Origin: an uncultured Alcanivorax sp.
GTDB taxonomy: Bacteria > Pseudomonadota > Gammaproteobacteria > Pseudomonadales > Alcanivoracaceae
Length of the DNA: 64,000 bases
Reading direction: 5' to 3'
Assembly: GCA_913055795.1 (NCBI GenBank)
Contig: CAJXLA010000002.1
Location: 21,420 to 85,419 of the forward strand
Below the pieces are notes generated by a model. That model made no database searches, was not told the origin of the DNA, and saw only the letters and a program-made list of their open reading frames with translations. Positions 9,492-19,059 of this stretch are shown here, piece after piece. Each line of letters starts with the position of its first letter. The stretch's first letter is position 1. The translations under genes and the position numbers were made by a program.

Positions 9492-11486
9492 ATGCAGGAA
9501 TTCCGGCGCTTTGTTAAAGGCCCAATGGGCAAGGTGTTGCTGGTGGCTATCATCCTGCCCTTCGTGATTTCGGCCTTTTACGGCTATTTCACCGGCGGTC
9601 AGCAGGACAATGCCGTAGCCGAGGTCAACGGCACGCCCATCAACAAGCGCACCCTGGATGCGCGTGTACGTCAGTATCGCCAGCGTATCAGCGAACAACG
9701 GCCCGAGCTGGATTCCAGCATGCTGGAGCAGTTCATCAATCCGTCCATGGTTTTGCAGGGACTGATCAACAACCAGCTGATTTACAGCTATGCGCATCAG
9801 GCCAGTATGGCCGTGGCCGATCAGCAAACGGCGCGGCGCATTCGCAGCTCGCAAACCTTTCAGAACGAGCAAGGCGAATTCTCGCGCGAACGCTTTGAAC
9901 GGATGGTGCGCAATGCCGGCATGAATCCGTCCAGCTACATGGACAATCTGCGTCGCGACATCCTGGGCAACCAGGTGCGCGCGGGTGTTCAGGACACCGC
10001 CTTCGCGCTACCGGGTGAGCTGGCGACCCAGCGGCGCCTGGGCGAGCAGAGCCGGGATCTGCGTTATGTCGTGACCCGTCCGGACGTGTTGGTGGACAGC
10101 TACAGGGTGGATGACGAGCGTGTGCGCGAGTACTACGACAACAATCGCGATCAGTTCATGCGCCCGCCGCGCTTCCAGCTGGCCTGGGTGGAACTGAGTC
10201 CGGCGCATTATGAAGACCGGGTAAACATCACCGAGGAAGACATTCGCCGCGAATATGAAGCGCGCAAGCAAACCGGCAGTCTTCAGCCCGGGAGCGCCCA
10301 GGGTCGCCAGGCAGCGCATATCCTGCTCAAAACCGGTGATCAGCGCAGCGAGCAAGAGGCCATGGCTCGAGCCATGGAACTGCGTGAACGCATCGGTCAG
10401 GGTACGTCCTTTGCCCAGGCGGCGCGCCGCAACTCCGAGGATGCCGCGACCGCGGACCAGGGCGGTGATCTGGGTCGGGTGCGCCGGGGCGATTTGCCGG
10501 AGAGCATGGCGGACGCACTCTTTGCGCTTCAGGCCGGCGAAGTATCAGAGCCGGTGGTGTCCGACAGTGGTGTGCATCTGATCAAGCGTGCGGAAGGGGA
10601 CCAGGGAGGCGGTGAGCTGCCGAGTTTCGCGGAAAAACGCGACGAAATGGCCCGGTCGCTGCGCCAGGGCGAGATTCAGGCGCTGCTGTCCGAGGATGCG
10701 TCCCGGCTGGATCAGCTGGCCTATGAACATACAGACCTGCGCACGCCGGCCGAGAAACTGGACCTGGAGATCCGGACGACGGACTGGTTCACGCTCAACA
10801 ACCCGAAGGGCATCGCCACCAACGCGGCGGTGCGCGAGGCCATGCAGACCCCGGAAGTGCGCGAGGATGATCAGAACAGTGAATTGCTGGAGCTTGGGGA
10901 CCAGCGCCGCGTGGTGATCCGGATGGCGGGTCGCAAACCGGAAGAACCCCGCCCGTTGTCGGAAGTGGCGGATCGTATCCGGCAGCAGATCAAGCGTGAG
11001 CGCGCGCGCAGCGAGCTGGATCAGCGCGCCGAGACAGTGCGCAAGGCACTGGAGCAGGGCCGGGCCCTGGACGATATCGCCGCCGAACTGGCGCTGGAGC
11101 CGCGTACCGCCTCGGATGTTCAGCGGGGTGCGCGTGAGCCCGATGCCAAGCTGGTTAACGAGGCCTTTTCCATGCGCCGGCCGGGTGACGGGGTTTCCGG
11201 CCCCGAGCTGGTGCGCCTGGCTGACGGCGGGCTGGCCGTGGTGACGGTCACGGCTGTGACCGACGGCGACCCGTCCGGACTCAGCGAGCAGCAACAGCGC
11301 CAGGCCCTGGCCCGGCTGGGCCAGGAGAACGGGCGCCAGAGCCTGCGTTCGCTCATCGCCTGGTTGCGTGCGGAAGGTGACGTGAATATCAACGAGAGCA
11401 AGCTCGAGGAAGACGGCGATGGTCGGCAAGCGCCGGCCCCGGGCGCCGGTGGCCCGCAACAGCGACCTGCCATGCCGGGGCAATAA
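9492..11486 (+). CDS. ppiD: periplasmic folding chaperone PpiD (parvulin-type, inner-membrane anchored)
   Basis: PpiD assists folding of proteins leaving the Sec translocon. The protein has 664 residues, against 623 in E. coli. One N-terminal transmembrane anchor (about residues 12-32) is followed by SurA_N-like helices and a parvulin domain near 270-365 (AAHILLK, FAQAARRNSED, GDLGRVRRGD, SDSGVHLIK). A long C-terminal part ends in a Pro/Gly-rich tail. The ATG at 9492 is preceded by GGAGAG; a GTG four codons upstream is less well spaced. Its place after hupB matches E. coli. Confidence 0.93.
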   Translation: MQEFRRFVKGPMGKVLLVAIILPFVISAFYGYFTGGQQDNAVAEVNGTPINKRTLDARVRQYRQRISEQRPELDSSMLEQFINPSMVLQGLINNQLIYSYAHQASMAVADQQTARRIRSSQTFQNEQGEFSRERFERMVRNAGMNPSSYMDNLRRDILGNQVRAGVQDTAFALPGELATQRRLGEQSRDLRYVVTRPDVLVDSYRVDDERVREYYDNNRDQFMRPPRFQLAWVELSPAHYEDRVNITEEDIRREYEARKQTGSLQPGSAQGRQAAHILLKTGDQRSEQEAMARAMELRERIGQGTSFAQAARRNSEDAATADQGGDLGRVRRGDLPESMADALFALQAGEVSEPVVSDSGVHLIKRAEGDQGGGELPSFAEKRDEMARSLRQGEIQALLSEDASRLDQLAYEHTDLRTPAEKLDLEIRTTDWFTLNNPKGIATNAAVREAMQTPEVREDDQNSELLELGDQRRVVIRMAGRKPEEPRPLSEVADRIRQQIKRERARSELDQRAETVRKALEQGRALDDIAAELALEPRTASDVQRGAREPDAKLVNEAFSMRRPGDGVSGPELVRLADGGLAVVTVTAVTDGDPSGLSEQQQRQALARLGQENGRQSLRSLIAWLRAEGDVNINESKLEEDGDGRQAPAPGAGGPQQRPAMPGQ

Positions 11487-11508
11487 AGCCGCCTTTCCGG
11501 ATAGCGGA

Positions 11509-11531
11509 CATCAGGGCGCCCGGCCCTGATG
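11509..11531. terminator. hairpin between ppiD and the copD-like gene
   Basis: A perfect 9-bp stem CATCAGGGC / GCCCTGATG with a 5-nt loop lies between two convergent genes. A T-rich stretch (GGTTTTTAC) follows some 18 bp later. It is probably a bidirectional transcript end. Confidence 0.55.
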
Positions 11532-11550
11532 CCCGCCCGTCCCTGCCGGT

Positions 11551-11568
11551 TTTTACAACAGCCTGCTA
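11551..11568. repeat. single end of the TAGCAGGCTGTTGAA repeat family
   Basis: On the minus strand this reads TAGCAGGCTGTTGTAAAA. Its first three bases are the TAG stop of the copD-like gene. No matching second end is visible to the left, so this looks like a decayed or partial copy. Confidence 0.6.
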
Positions 11569-12021
11569 GAGATAACGCCCGGCCGCGCCGATTACGACCA
11601 CGACCAGCCCCAGCAGCAGATTGATGCCCACGAAACGGCGAATCTGGCCGATCCGGTGCAGGCCGTCCTGTGTGTCGTCGCTTTCCAGAGCCCGGCCCAG
11701 CCGGCGGTAGGGGGCGAAGAATACGTGCAGAAAGAGCAGGATCATGACAATGCCCAGCGCCTGCATGACATGCACATGCCAGCCCGCCTGACTCATACCT
11801 CCGAGGTGGCGAAAGACCATCATGTACCCGGATACGGGCAGAATGATCACCGCCGCCCAGACCCAGCGGAAAAAACGGCTCAGGGTGGGATACCACAACG
11901 CCGGGCGCTGCTCGGGCGCTACCGCCTCGCCCACGGCCGGGCGCATGCACTGCCAGGCGAAAAACATCCCGCCGACCCAGACCACGGCCGCGAGTACATG
12001 CAGAGCAATCCAGACACTCAT
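11566..12021 (-). CDS. CopD-like four-helix membrane protein
   Basis: The protein has 151 residues with four predicted transmembrane helices. It begins MSVWIALHVLAAVVWVGGMF, the opening seen in CopD/DUF-type copper-resistance and cytochrome-like membrane proteins. Conserved-looking His residues are H8 and those in WHVHVMQ and FLHVFFAPY; they could bind heme or copper. AGGAGAG precedes the ATG. It is a lone gene between convergent ppiD and divergent gdhA. Its TAG stop is the terminus of a palindromic repeat, and another end of the same repeat lies upstream of its start at 12056. Assignment to the CopD family is likely; the substrate is unknown. Confidence 0.7.
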   Translation of the reverse strand: MSVWIALHVLAAVVWVGGMFFAWQCMRPAVGEAVAPEQRPALWYPTLSRFFRWVWAAVIILPVSGYMMVFRHLGGMSQAGWHVHVMQALGIVMILLFLHVFFAPYRRLGRALESDDTQDGLHRIGQIRRFVGINLLLGLVVVVIGAAGRYL

Positions 12022-12055
12022 ATCGACTCTCCTGCGAATGTTGCCGGAGGCAGTC

Positions 12056-12075
12056 TAGCAGGCTGTTGAACAACC
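12056..12075. repeat. single end of the TAGCAGGCTGTTGAA repeat family
   Basis: TAGCAGGCTGTTGAACAACC lies between the starts of the copD-like gene and gdhA, with its outer (TAG) edge facing copD. The sequence to its right up to 12289 shows no second end. In the rest of this 268-bp gap I see no convincing promoter; TTGCAT at 12194 with TACCTT at 12215 is too closely spaced. Confidence 0.6.
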
Positions 12076-12289
12076 TGTTATCCAGCCGGCGTGGGCTGAG
12101 CGTGTGGCAGATGAGCCCGGAACCCGCGCCCTCCGTGGAGTCCACGGCCTGCCGGCGAACCCATGGGGCGCGTGTTTGCCGGTACAGGTTCTTTTGCATC
12201 ATGGCTCAACGCTGTACCTTGGATAACGGCTTTTGGTGTTTCCCGACCCGTTCCATTGTCGGCGGGCGGCGGTCCAAGGATCTTGAAGA

Positions 12290-13642
12290 ATGCTGAACGT
12301 AGATGAGCACCTGGCGCGGCTGCGCCGCAGCAGTCCGGGCCAGGATGAGTTCTATCAGGCGGTCGAGGAAGTGCTGACTTCGTTGCAGCCGTTGTTCGAG
12401 TCGGACCCGCGTTATCTGCGGGAAAGTGTCATAGAACGGCTGATCGAACCCGAGAAACAACTCATTTTCCGGGTGGCCTGGCAGGACGACGAGGGCCGTG
12501 TACGGGTCAACAAGGGTTACCGGGTGCAATTCAATTCGGCTTTGGGCCCCTACAAGGGCGGCTTGCGGTTTCATCCCACGGTGAATGGCGGCGTCATCAA
12601 GTTTCTCGGCTTCGAGCAGATTTTCAAGAACGCGCTCACCGGGCTGCCGCTGGGTGGCGGCAAGGGGGGTTCGGATTTTGATCCCAAAGGCCATTCCCGA
12701 TCCGAGATCATGCGTTTCTGTCAGGCCTTCATGACGGCGCTCTATGATCATATCGGGCCCACCACGGATGTGCCCGCCGGCGATATCGGCGTGGGTGGGC
12801 GTGAAATCGGTTTCCTCTATGGGCAGTACCGGCGCCTTAGCGGGCGTTTCGATGGCGCCATGACCGGCAAATCCTTCGCCTGGGGCGGATCGCTCGTGCG
12901 CCCGGAGGCGACCGGTTATGGTTTGGTCTACTTCACGGAAAAGATGCTGGCGGAGCGTAACGACGCCTTTGCCGGCAAGACCTGCCTGGTTTCGGGGGCG
13001 GGCAATGTGGCCCTGCACACCCTGGAAAAGCTGGTGGAGCTGGGAGCTCGGCCCATTACCTGTTCGGATTCGACCGGTGCGCTTATTCATGAAAAGGGGC
13101 TGGATGTGGCCCTGCTGAAAACGATCAAGGAAGAACGTCGCGAGCGGCTGGATCGCTATCTGGATACCCATACGGACGCGGTCTTCATTCCGATGGCCGA
13201 TTATGAACCGGGCCGTTCGCCGGTATGGGCCTGTTCCGGTGAGGTTGCCTTTCCCTGTGCGACCCAGAACGAACTGGGCCTGGAGGACGCGCGCGCACTC
13301 ATTGCCAATGGGGTGCTGGCGGTCAGTGAAGGGGCCAACATGCCCTGTACCGCGGACGCGGTGGACGAATTGCTCCATGCCGGGGTTCTCTACGGGCCCG
13401 GCAAGGCTGCCAATGCCGGCGGTGTCGCCGTCAGTCAGCTGGAGATGCAGCAGAACGCGGCCATGGCCAGCTGGGCGGCGGATAAGGTGGATGAGCGGCT
13501 GCGGCTGATCATGCGCGATATTCACCAGCGTGCCTGTGACGCCTCGAAAGAATTCGGCGAGCCGGGCAACCTTATGCTCGGGGCCAATATCGCGGGCTTT
13601 CGGCGAGTCGCCAATGCCATGATTGAACAGGGTGTGTTCTGA
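12290..13642 (+). CDS. gdhA: NADP-type glutamate dehydrogenase
   Basis: GdhA makes glutamate from 2-oxoglutarate, ammonia and NADPH in the cytoplasm. The protein has 450 residues, against 447 in E. coli, and is of the small hexameric type. The substrate-binding region reads FNSALGPYKGGLRFHPTV. The catalytic lysine K125 is in PLGGGKGGSDFDPKG. TDVPAGDIGVGGREIG, the Rossmann segment VSGAGNVALHTLEK and the C-terminal GGVAVSQLEMQQN are all present. The ribosome site is weak (TTGAAGA). It converges on the flavin monooxygenase, with a hairpin between. High-ammonia nitrogen assimilation is the expected role. Confidence 0.97.
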   Translation: MLNVDEHLARLRRSSPGQDEFYQAVEEVLTSLQPLFESDPRYLRESVIERLIEPEKQLIFRVAWQDDEGRVRVNKGYRVQFNSALGPYKGGLRFHPTVNGGVIKFLGFEQIFKNALTGLPLGGGKGGSDFDPKGHSRSEIMRFCQAFMTALYDHIGPTTDVPAGDIGVGGREIGFLYGQYRRLSGRFDGAMTGKSFAWGGSLVRPEATGYGLVYFTEKMLAERNDAFAGKTCLVSGAGNVALHTLEKLVELGARPITCSDSTGALIHEKGLDVALLKTIKEERRERLDRYLDTHTDAVFIPMADYEPGRSPVWACSGEVAFPCATQNELGLEDARALIANGVLAVSEGANMPCTADAVDELLHAGVLYGPGKAANAGGVAVSQLEMQQNAAMASWAADKVDERLRLIMRDIHQRACDASKEFGEPGNLMLGANIAGFRRVANAMIEQGVF

Positions 13643-13690
13643 CCCAATCGTCGGGCTGACGGCTGTCGGATTGAAAGTCCGGAACGGATA

Positions 13691-13724
13691 GAAGAAGGAG
13701 CGGGTCAAGCCCGCTCCCTCTTCA
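13691..13724. terminator. hairpin between gdhA and the monooxygenase gene
   Basis: The stem GGAGCGGG / CCCGCTCC is extended outward by GAAGA / TCTTC past one mismatch. It lies midway between two convergent stop codons and probably serves both transcripts. Confidence 0.7.
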
Positions 13725-13736
13725 TTCCGTTGTCAC

Positions 13737-15224
<1,488 letters not shown>

Positions 15225-15362
15225 AAGCTCCCCTGATCCTGGTTGAATCACACCGCTTGCCCACGCGGGTGTGCCTTTGTCCGGACCATTGTCGCGGCCC
15301 GGCCCGGGGGGAGACTATTCACAAGGGGCCAATCAATGGTCAGCGGGGGACGAGAGCGCGCC

Positions 15363-15390
15363 CGGGGCTGCCCGAAGCGTTGCAGCCCCG
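15363..15390. repeat. palindrome upstream of the monooxygenase gene
   Basis: CGGGGCTGC (15363-15371) and GCAGCCCCG (15382-15390) are perfect reverse complements around a 10-nt loop. It lies in the 305-bp gap 15225-15529, which has no gene; the rest of that gap is the heptad-arm repeat at 15410-15512, a terminator, and about 140 bp of plain sequence next to the monooxygenase start. Roles such as operator or upstream terminator are possible but unproven. Confidence 0.5.
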
Positions 15391-15409
15391 ACGATTTCAC
15401 TGGAATAGA

Positions 15410-15512
15410 GTCGAAAGTCGAAAGCCGAAAGCCGCAAGCCGAAAGGAACAAGAATGGGCGCCGGTGGCGCCATTCGTTATTTCTTGCTACTTGCCGCTTG
15501 CCACTTTCGACT
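15410..15512. repeat. heptad-arm repeat 2
   Basis: Left arm: GTCGAAA twice, GCCGAAA, GCCGCAA, GCCGAAA (15410-15444). Core hairpin: GAATGGGCGCC / GGCGCCATTC with loop GGT and one bulged G (15452-15475). Right arm, read on the minus strand from 15510: GTCGAAA, GTGGCAA, GCGGCAA, GTAGCAA. The two arms are approximate inverted copies, so the whole can fold into a long interrupted stem. It follows the 3' end of the SH3-domain gene. Confidence 0.8.
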
Positions 15513-15530
15513 AAACCCCGGCAGGGGTTT
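15513..15530 (-). terminator. intrinsic terminator of the SH3-domain gene
   Basis: On the minus strand AAACCCC, loop TGCC, GGGGTTT starts at the first base of the TGA stop and is followed by AGTCG. It is a short 7-bp perfect stem with a T-triplet tail, immediately next to heptad repeat 2. Confidence 0.6.
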
Positions 15531-16207
15531 CAGTTCATCCAGCTCCCGCGCCCGCGATTACCCCGGGATTGGAAGATCCATCCCAGAATGCCGCCCAGCA
15601 GGAGAATGCCCGCGCCCATGGCCCACTGTTGCGAGGTCTTGTCGTCACGCAGCATGGCGGTCTGGGCCTGGGCCTGGTCGAGTTCGGTGCGCAGGGCGCT
15701 GACTTTCTCGTTGAGTTCTTTGTTGGCCTTGTCGAGGCGCATGGGTTCGGCGGCGAGTTCTTCCAGGTGTTCCACCCGGTCCCGGGCCTGCTGCAGATCG
15801 GATTTCAGGGTGTCGTTTTCCCCGGCCAGCTGGTCGCGTTCGTTGCGCAGTTTTTCCCGCTCGGTCCGGGCCGCTTCCAGTTCCGACTGCACAGTACTGA
15901 AGCGTTGCTGCAATTGCTCCAGCCGCATCCGCGCGATGGGCGAACGGCTCAGATACTGTTTCTGGATCCAGCCTTCGTCGTCCTGGTAGCGCACCTGGGC
16001 CCAGTTGTTGTCCTCGGGCCATTCGACGATTTCCACGCCCGTGCCGGTTTTCAGGCCCCGGTTTACGATGCGGTATTGTTGACCGGCGCCCGAGCGTAGC
16101 GGCACAAAGAGTTCGTCGTCGATCCAGGCATTTTGCGACTGGGCCAGCGTGGGCGTGCTTGCACCGCCGAGGAGAACCAGTACAAAAAAGGCGAACAGGC
16201 GCATCAT
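15530..16207 (-). CDS. TIGR04211/YgiM-like SH3 and coiled-coil envelope protein
   Basis: The protein has 225 residues. A signal peptide of about 22 residues (LFAFFVLVLLGGASTPTLAQ) is followed by a bacterial SH3 domain (LRSGAGQQYRIVNRGLKTG, WAQVRYQDDEGWIQKQYL). A long coiled coil (about 95-185, rich in E, R, Q and L) and one C-terminal transmembrane helix (GAGILLLGGILGWIF) complete it. This order is that of E. coli YgiM, a periplasmic protein held to the inner membrane with its SH3 domain outside. The molecular role is unknown; SH3b domains often contact peptidoglycan. It may head toward the yciB-yciI genes on the same strand, 86 bp upstream. Confidence 0.85.
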   Translation of the reverse strand: MMRLFAFFVLVLLGGASTPTLAQSQNAWIDDELFVPLRSGAGQQYRIVNRGLKTGTGVEIVEWPEDNNWAQVRYQDDEGWIQKQYLSRSPIARMRLEQLQQRFSTVQSELEAARTEREKLRNERDQLAGENDTLKSDLQQARDRVEHLEELAAEPMRLDKANKELNEKVSALRTELDQAQAQTAMLRDDKTSQQWAMGAGILLLGGILGWIFQSRGNRGRGSWMN

Positions 16208-16293
16208 GAATCACTCCGTTGCGAAATCGGGCGCAGTCTAGCGAAATCGATGCCGTGATGACACGACGCGGGGCATTCCGCGCAGTAGCAGGC

Positions 16294-16593
16294 TCAAGGC
16301 AGAACCTTGTTGAAAGGTTTGACGATGACGCTGCGATAGACGCCCGCCTGCACATAGGGATCGGCGTCCGCCCAGGCCCGGGCGTCATCCAGCGAATCGA
16401 ACTCCGCCACCACCAGCGAGCCGGTGAAGCCGGCTTCGCCGGGCGATTCCGTATCCAGCGCCGGGTGAGGCCCGGCGAGGATCAGCCGGCCCTGTTCGCG
16501 CAGGGCCTGCAGGCGTTTCAGGTGTTCGTCCCGGGCCTGCTGGCGTAGCGGACCGGAATCGTCCACGTCTTCACTGATGATCGCGTAGAGCAT
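16294..16593 (-). CDS. yciI: YciI-like protein
   Basis: The protein has 99 residues with the YciI fold (ferredoxin-like, dimeric). It begins [10 protein letters not shown]; a His-Asp pair typical of the family may be H24 with D72/D77 near [21 protein letters not shown]. The biochemical function is not settled in any organism beyond weak hydrolytic reports. It overlaps the 3' end of yciB by 23 bp and has a ribosome site GAGGATAAGG inside yciB, so the two are translationally coupled. The yciB-yciI pairing is also found in E. coli. Confidence 0.88.
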   Translation of the reverse strand: MLYAIISEDVDDSGPLRQQARDEHLKRLQALREQGRLILAGPHPALDTESPGEAGFTGSLVVAEFDSLDDARAWADADPYVQAGVYRSVIVKPFNKVLP

Positions 16594-17206
16594 CCTTATC
16601 CTCTTCGCTGGATTCGGGAACCTCCTTGCCCGTCACCCGGGCGCGATCCGCCGGGGACATGCGTTTATAAACAAAGACAAAGGCGGCGATGTAGAACAGG
16701 AACTGAATGGCCGTCAGGCCGAAGAGCTTGAAGTTCACCCAGAAATCGGTACTGAAGCTATAGGCCACCCAGAGATTGAGTCCGCCGATCAGCAGGAAGT
16801 AGACCACAAAGGCCAGGTTCAACACCAACCAGTCCCGGCGCGTGAGGGCGATGACAAAGCCCAGGCCGTTACGCATCAGCGCCTCGCACATGCGCTGGAG
16901 CAGGTTTCGGTCGCGCAGGAACTGCCCCAGCAGCAGCACGCCGGCCAGCACAAAGCTGATAATGCTGGGGCGCCACTTGATGAAGATCTCGTTCTGGAAG
17001 AGCAGGGTCATGCCGCCGAAGATGAGCGTGATCACGAAGACGGTGAGGTGCATGCGCTCCACGCGGCGCCAGATGAGCCAGCCCACGGTGACCTGAAGGG
17101 TGCAGGCCGCTATGATGCCCCAGGTGGCCAGCATGATGTCCCGGCCGCCCGCGAAATAGAGTCCGAAAAAGACGATCACGGGCAGGTAGTCGAAAAGCTG
17201 CTTCAT
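16571..17206 (-). CDS. yciB: inner membrane-spanning protein YciB (intracellular septation protein A family)
   Basis: The protein has 211 residues and about five hydrophobic helices: opening [20 protein letters not shown], the polar [11 protein letters not shown] between helices, [15 protein letters not shown], and the final FNLYxAYxF-like segment [21 protein letters not shown]. YciB contributes to envelope and septum integrity and interacts with elongation and division proteins in E. coli. The hydrophilic C-terminus is somewhat extended ([21 protein letters not shown]). It is the first gene of the yciB-yciI pair and divergent from rnm across a 256-bp gap filled mostly by a repeat copy. Confidence 0.92.
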   Translation of the reverse strand: MKQLFDYLPVIVFFGLYFAGGRDIMLATWGIIAACTLQVTVGWLIWRRVERMHLTVFVITLIFGGMTLLFQNEIFIKWRPSIISFVLAGVLLLGQFLRDRNLLQRMCEALMRNGLGFVIALTRRDWLVLNLAFVVYFLLIGGLNLWVAYSFSTDFWVNFKLFGLTAIQFLFYIAAFVFVYKRMSPADRARVTGKEVPESSEEDKDALRDHQ

Positions 17207-17231
17207 ACGGCAAGAGTCCGGTGACGTTTTG

Positions 17232-17413
17232 GGCAGGCTGTTGATAAATTCGTTGCGCTGTCAGCGTGGCCTGAAGCGTGCAGCTGATGCGCACGGGCGC
17301 GACGGGGCAGGGTGGTGCCCTTTCCGAGCGACCCGATGCAGCAGATGGGCGCTTCCGGCCGTGCCTCTCGCGGGTTTCACGCTGGTTCGCAACGAGTTTA
17401 TCAACAGCCTGCC
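17232..17413. repeat. TAGCAGG-family palindromic element, full copy B (182 bp)
   Basis: Ends GGCAGGCTGTTGATAAA and TTTATCAACAGCCTGCC are inverted copies that extend a further nine bases inward (TTCGTTGCG / CGCAACGAG) with a single mismatch. It fills most of the divergent intergenic region between yciB and rnm, so any promoters for these genes must lie within or at the edges of it. Its interior has no reading frame of note. Confidence 0.85.
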
Positions 17414-17462
17414 AACCATCATAATGCATTCCCCCATTGCCTGAAATGCATCCGGAGAGCTC

Positions 17463-18305
17463 ATGCCACCCAGGTACGATCTGCACAGCCACAGCACCGC
17501 CTCCGACGGCGCCCTGTCGCCGCGAGGACTGGTCCGCCGGGCGGCGGAGCAGGGCGTGGAGCATCTGGCGCTGACCGATCACGACACCCTGGCGGGCCTG
17601 CCCGAGGCCCGGGACGCGGCCGGGGAGGTGGGCATTTCGCTGGTGCCCGGTGTGGAACTGTCCGTGCTCTGGGGCAGCCGGGAGCTGCACCTGCTGGGGC
17701 TGTGGGTGAACCCGGATGACGCCGGGCTGCGGGAGCTGGTGGCCAACCAGATGGCCGCCCGCGAGCGCCGGGCCCGCACCATGGGCGAGCGTCTGGACAA
17801 GGCAGCCGGGCTCGCGAACAGCTATGACCGAGCCTGCGCCCTGGCGGACAGTGCTGCGCCGGGGCGGCCGTTTTTCGCCCGCCTGCTGCTGGATGCGGGC
17901 AAGGTGCGCAACTTCCAGCATGCCTTTGATCGGTTCCTCAAGCAGGGTCGCTCCGCTTTCGTGAAAACGCCCTGGTGTGAGCTGGATGAAGCGGTGCGGG
18001 TGATCGACGCCGCCGGCGGCCGCGCCGTGCTGGCCCACCCCGCGCGCTACGGGCTCACCCGGCGCAAGCTGCGTCAATTGCTTACGGATCTGGTGAATGC
18101 GGGCGGGCACGGCCTGGAAGTGGCCACGCCCGGCTTGTCCCATGATCAGCGCGCGCTGCTGTCGGCATGCGCGCGCGATTTTCCCCTGGCCGCCTCGGCC
18201 GGGTCGGACTTCCACAGCCCCGAGCAGCACTGGCTGGAACTGGGGCGGTTGCCCGAGCTGCCTACGGGCACGCGTGCGGTCTGGGAAGCTGAAGTCCCGG
18301 CCTGA
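17463..18305 (+). CDS. rnm: PHP-domain 5'-3' exonuclease / nucleoside 3',5'-bisphosphate phosphatase (RNase AM)
   Basis: The protein has 280 residues. Metal-binding motifs of the PHP superfamily are visible: DLHSHSTASDG (D6, H8, H10), LTDHDT, PGVELS, LAHPARYG and the C-terminal SAGSDFHSP. The E. coli orthologue (formerly YciV) trims 5' ends of rRNAs and hydrolyses 3',5'-bisphosphonucleotides. GGAGAG precedes the ATG. It begins a conserved run rnm-yciO-trpS-scpA-scpB-rluB; the rnm-yciO gap is only 39 bp. Confidence 0.92.
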   Translation: MPPRYDLHSHSTASDGALSPRGLVRRAAEQGVEHLALTDHDTLAGLPEARDAAGEVGISLVPGVELSVLWGSRELHLLGLWVNPDDAGLRELVANQMAARERRARTMGERLDKAAGLANSYDRACALADSAAPGRPFFARLLLDAGKVRNFQHAFDRFLKQGRSAFVKTPWCELDEAVRVIDAAGGRAVLAHPARYGLTRRKLRQLLTDLVNAGGHGLEVATPGLSHDQRALLSACARDFPLAASAGSDFHSPEQHWLELGRLPELPTGTRAVWEAEVPA

Positions 18306-18344
18306 GCTTGCAACCGACGGGGGTGCTGCCCACAATCGCGCGCC

Positions 18345-18968
18345 ATGACCGAGATCATCGAGATTCATCCGGAAACCCCCCAGCCGCGGCTGATCCGCCA
18401 GGCAGTGGAGGTGATTCGCCGAGGCGGGCTCATCGCCTATCCCACGGACACCACCTATGCCCTGGGTTGCGGGGTGGGCGAGAAAAAGGCACTGGAAAGG
18501 CTGATCCAGCTCCGGCGCCTGGACGACAAGCACCAGTTCACGCTGCTGTGTCCGGACCTGTCGAAGCTGGCCACCTACGCGCGCGTGGACAATCCGGACT
18601 TCCGGCTGCTCAAGGCGCATCTGCCCGGCCCCTATACCTTCATTCTCAAGGCCACGGCCGAGGTGCCGCGCCAGCTCCAGCACCCGAAGAAAAAGACCAT
18701 CGGCCTTCGGGTGTCGGATGATCCCGTCTGTCGTGCCCTGCTGGACGAACTGGGTGAGCCCCTGATGACGTCCACCCTGCAACTGCCCGGCGACGAATAC
18801 CCGCTCGCCGATCCCGCCGACGTGGAAGACGAGCTGGGCAAGCAGGTGGATCTGATGCTTCTCGCCGGGCATCGGGGTCTGGAAGAAACCACGGTGGTGG
18901 ATTTGTCCAGCGGCGAGGGCCCCGAGGTGATCCGTGCCGGCGCCGGGCCGGTCGACGCGATTTATTAG
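18345..18968 (+). CDS. yciO: YciO (YrdC/Sua5-type protein)
   Basis: The protein has 207 residues and is a single YrdC-like domain. PTDTTYALGC, the KK-R-DDKH binding face and the C-terminal VDLSSGEGPEVIRAGAG are characteristic. YrdC-family enzymes make threonylcarbamoyl-AMP for tRNA t6A synthesis; YciO is the paralogue whose in vivo role is less clear. It has the YciO signature IxLRRLDDKHQFTLLC rather than YrdC's shorter form. It is likely co-transcribed with rnm. Confidence 0.9.
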   Translation: MTEIIEIHPETPQPRLIRQAVEVIRRGGLIAYPTDTTYALGCGVGEKKALERLIQLRRLDDKHQFTLLCPDLSKLATYARVDNPDFRLLKAHLPGPYTFILKATAEVPRQLQHPKKKTIGLRVSDDPVCRALLDELGEPLMTSTLQLPGDEYPLADPADVEDELGKQVDLMLLAGHRGLEETTVVDLSSGEGPEVIRAGAGPVDAIY

Positions 18969-18989
18969 GCCGTTGTAGCCACGTATCTG

Positions 18990-19019
18990 TGTAAATCCGC
19001 GCTGGTGGGCGGCTATAAT
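18990..19019 (+). promoter_or_regulatory. candidate promoter of trpS
   Basis: A perfect TATAAT (19014-19019) lies 41 bp before the trpS start, with a poor -35 (TGTAAA at 18990-18995, 18-bp spacer). The -10 is convincing and the -35 weak. Confidence 0.5.
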
Positions 19020-19059
19020 GGCCGCTTTCCGTTTTTCGGCAATGCATCAGGAGTAACTG

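Noticed and set aside
4857-9872. Very long open frame on the minus strand through clpX, lon, hupB and ppiD (1671 codons)
   Set aside because: It lies antisense to well-conserved genes, has the His/Leu/Arg-rich composition of a GC-rich shadow frame, and resembles no protein. Similar long antisense frames over tig, trpS and hrpA were left out for the same reason.
11551-12075. Composite transposon carrying the copD-like gene
   Set aside because: The two repeat ends face the gene with their outer edges, so they could not mobilise it together; no transposase is present.
12194-12220. Promoter TTGCAT / TACCTT before gdhA
   Set aside because: The 15-bp spacer is too short and both hexamers are weak, so I did not list it as a feature.
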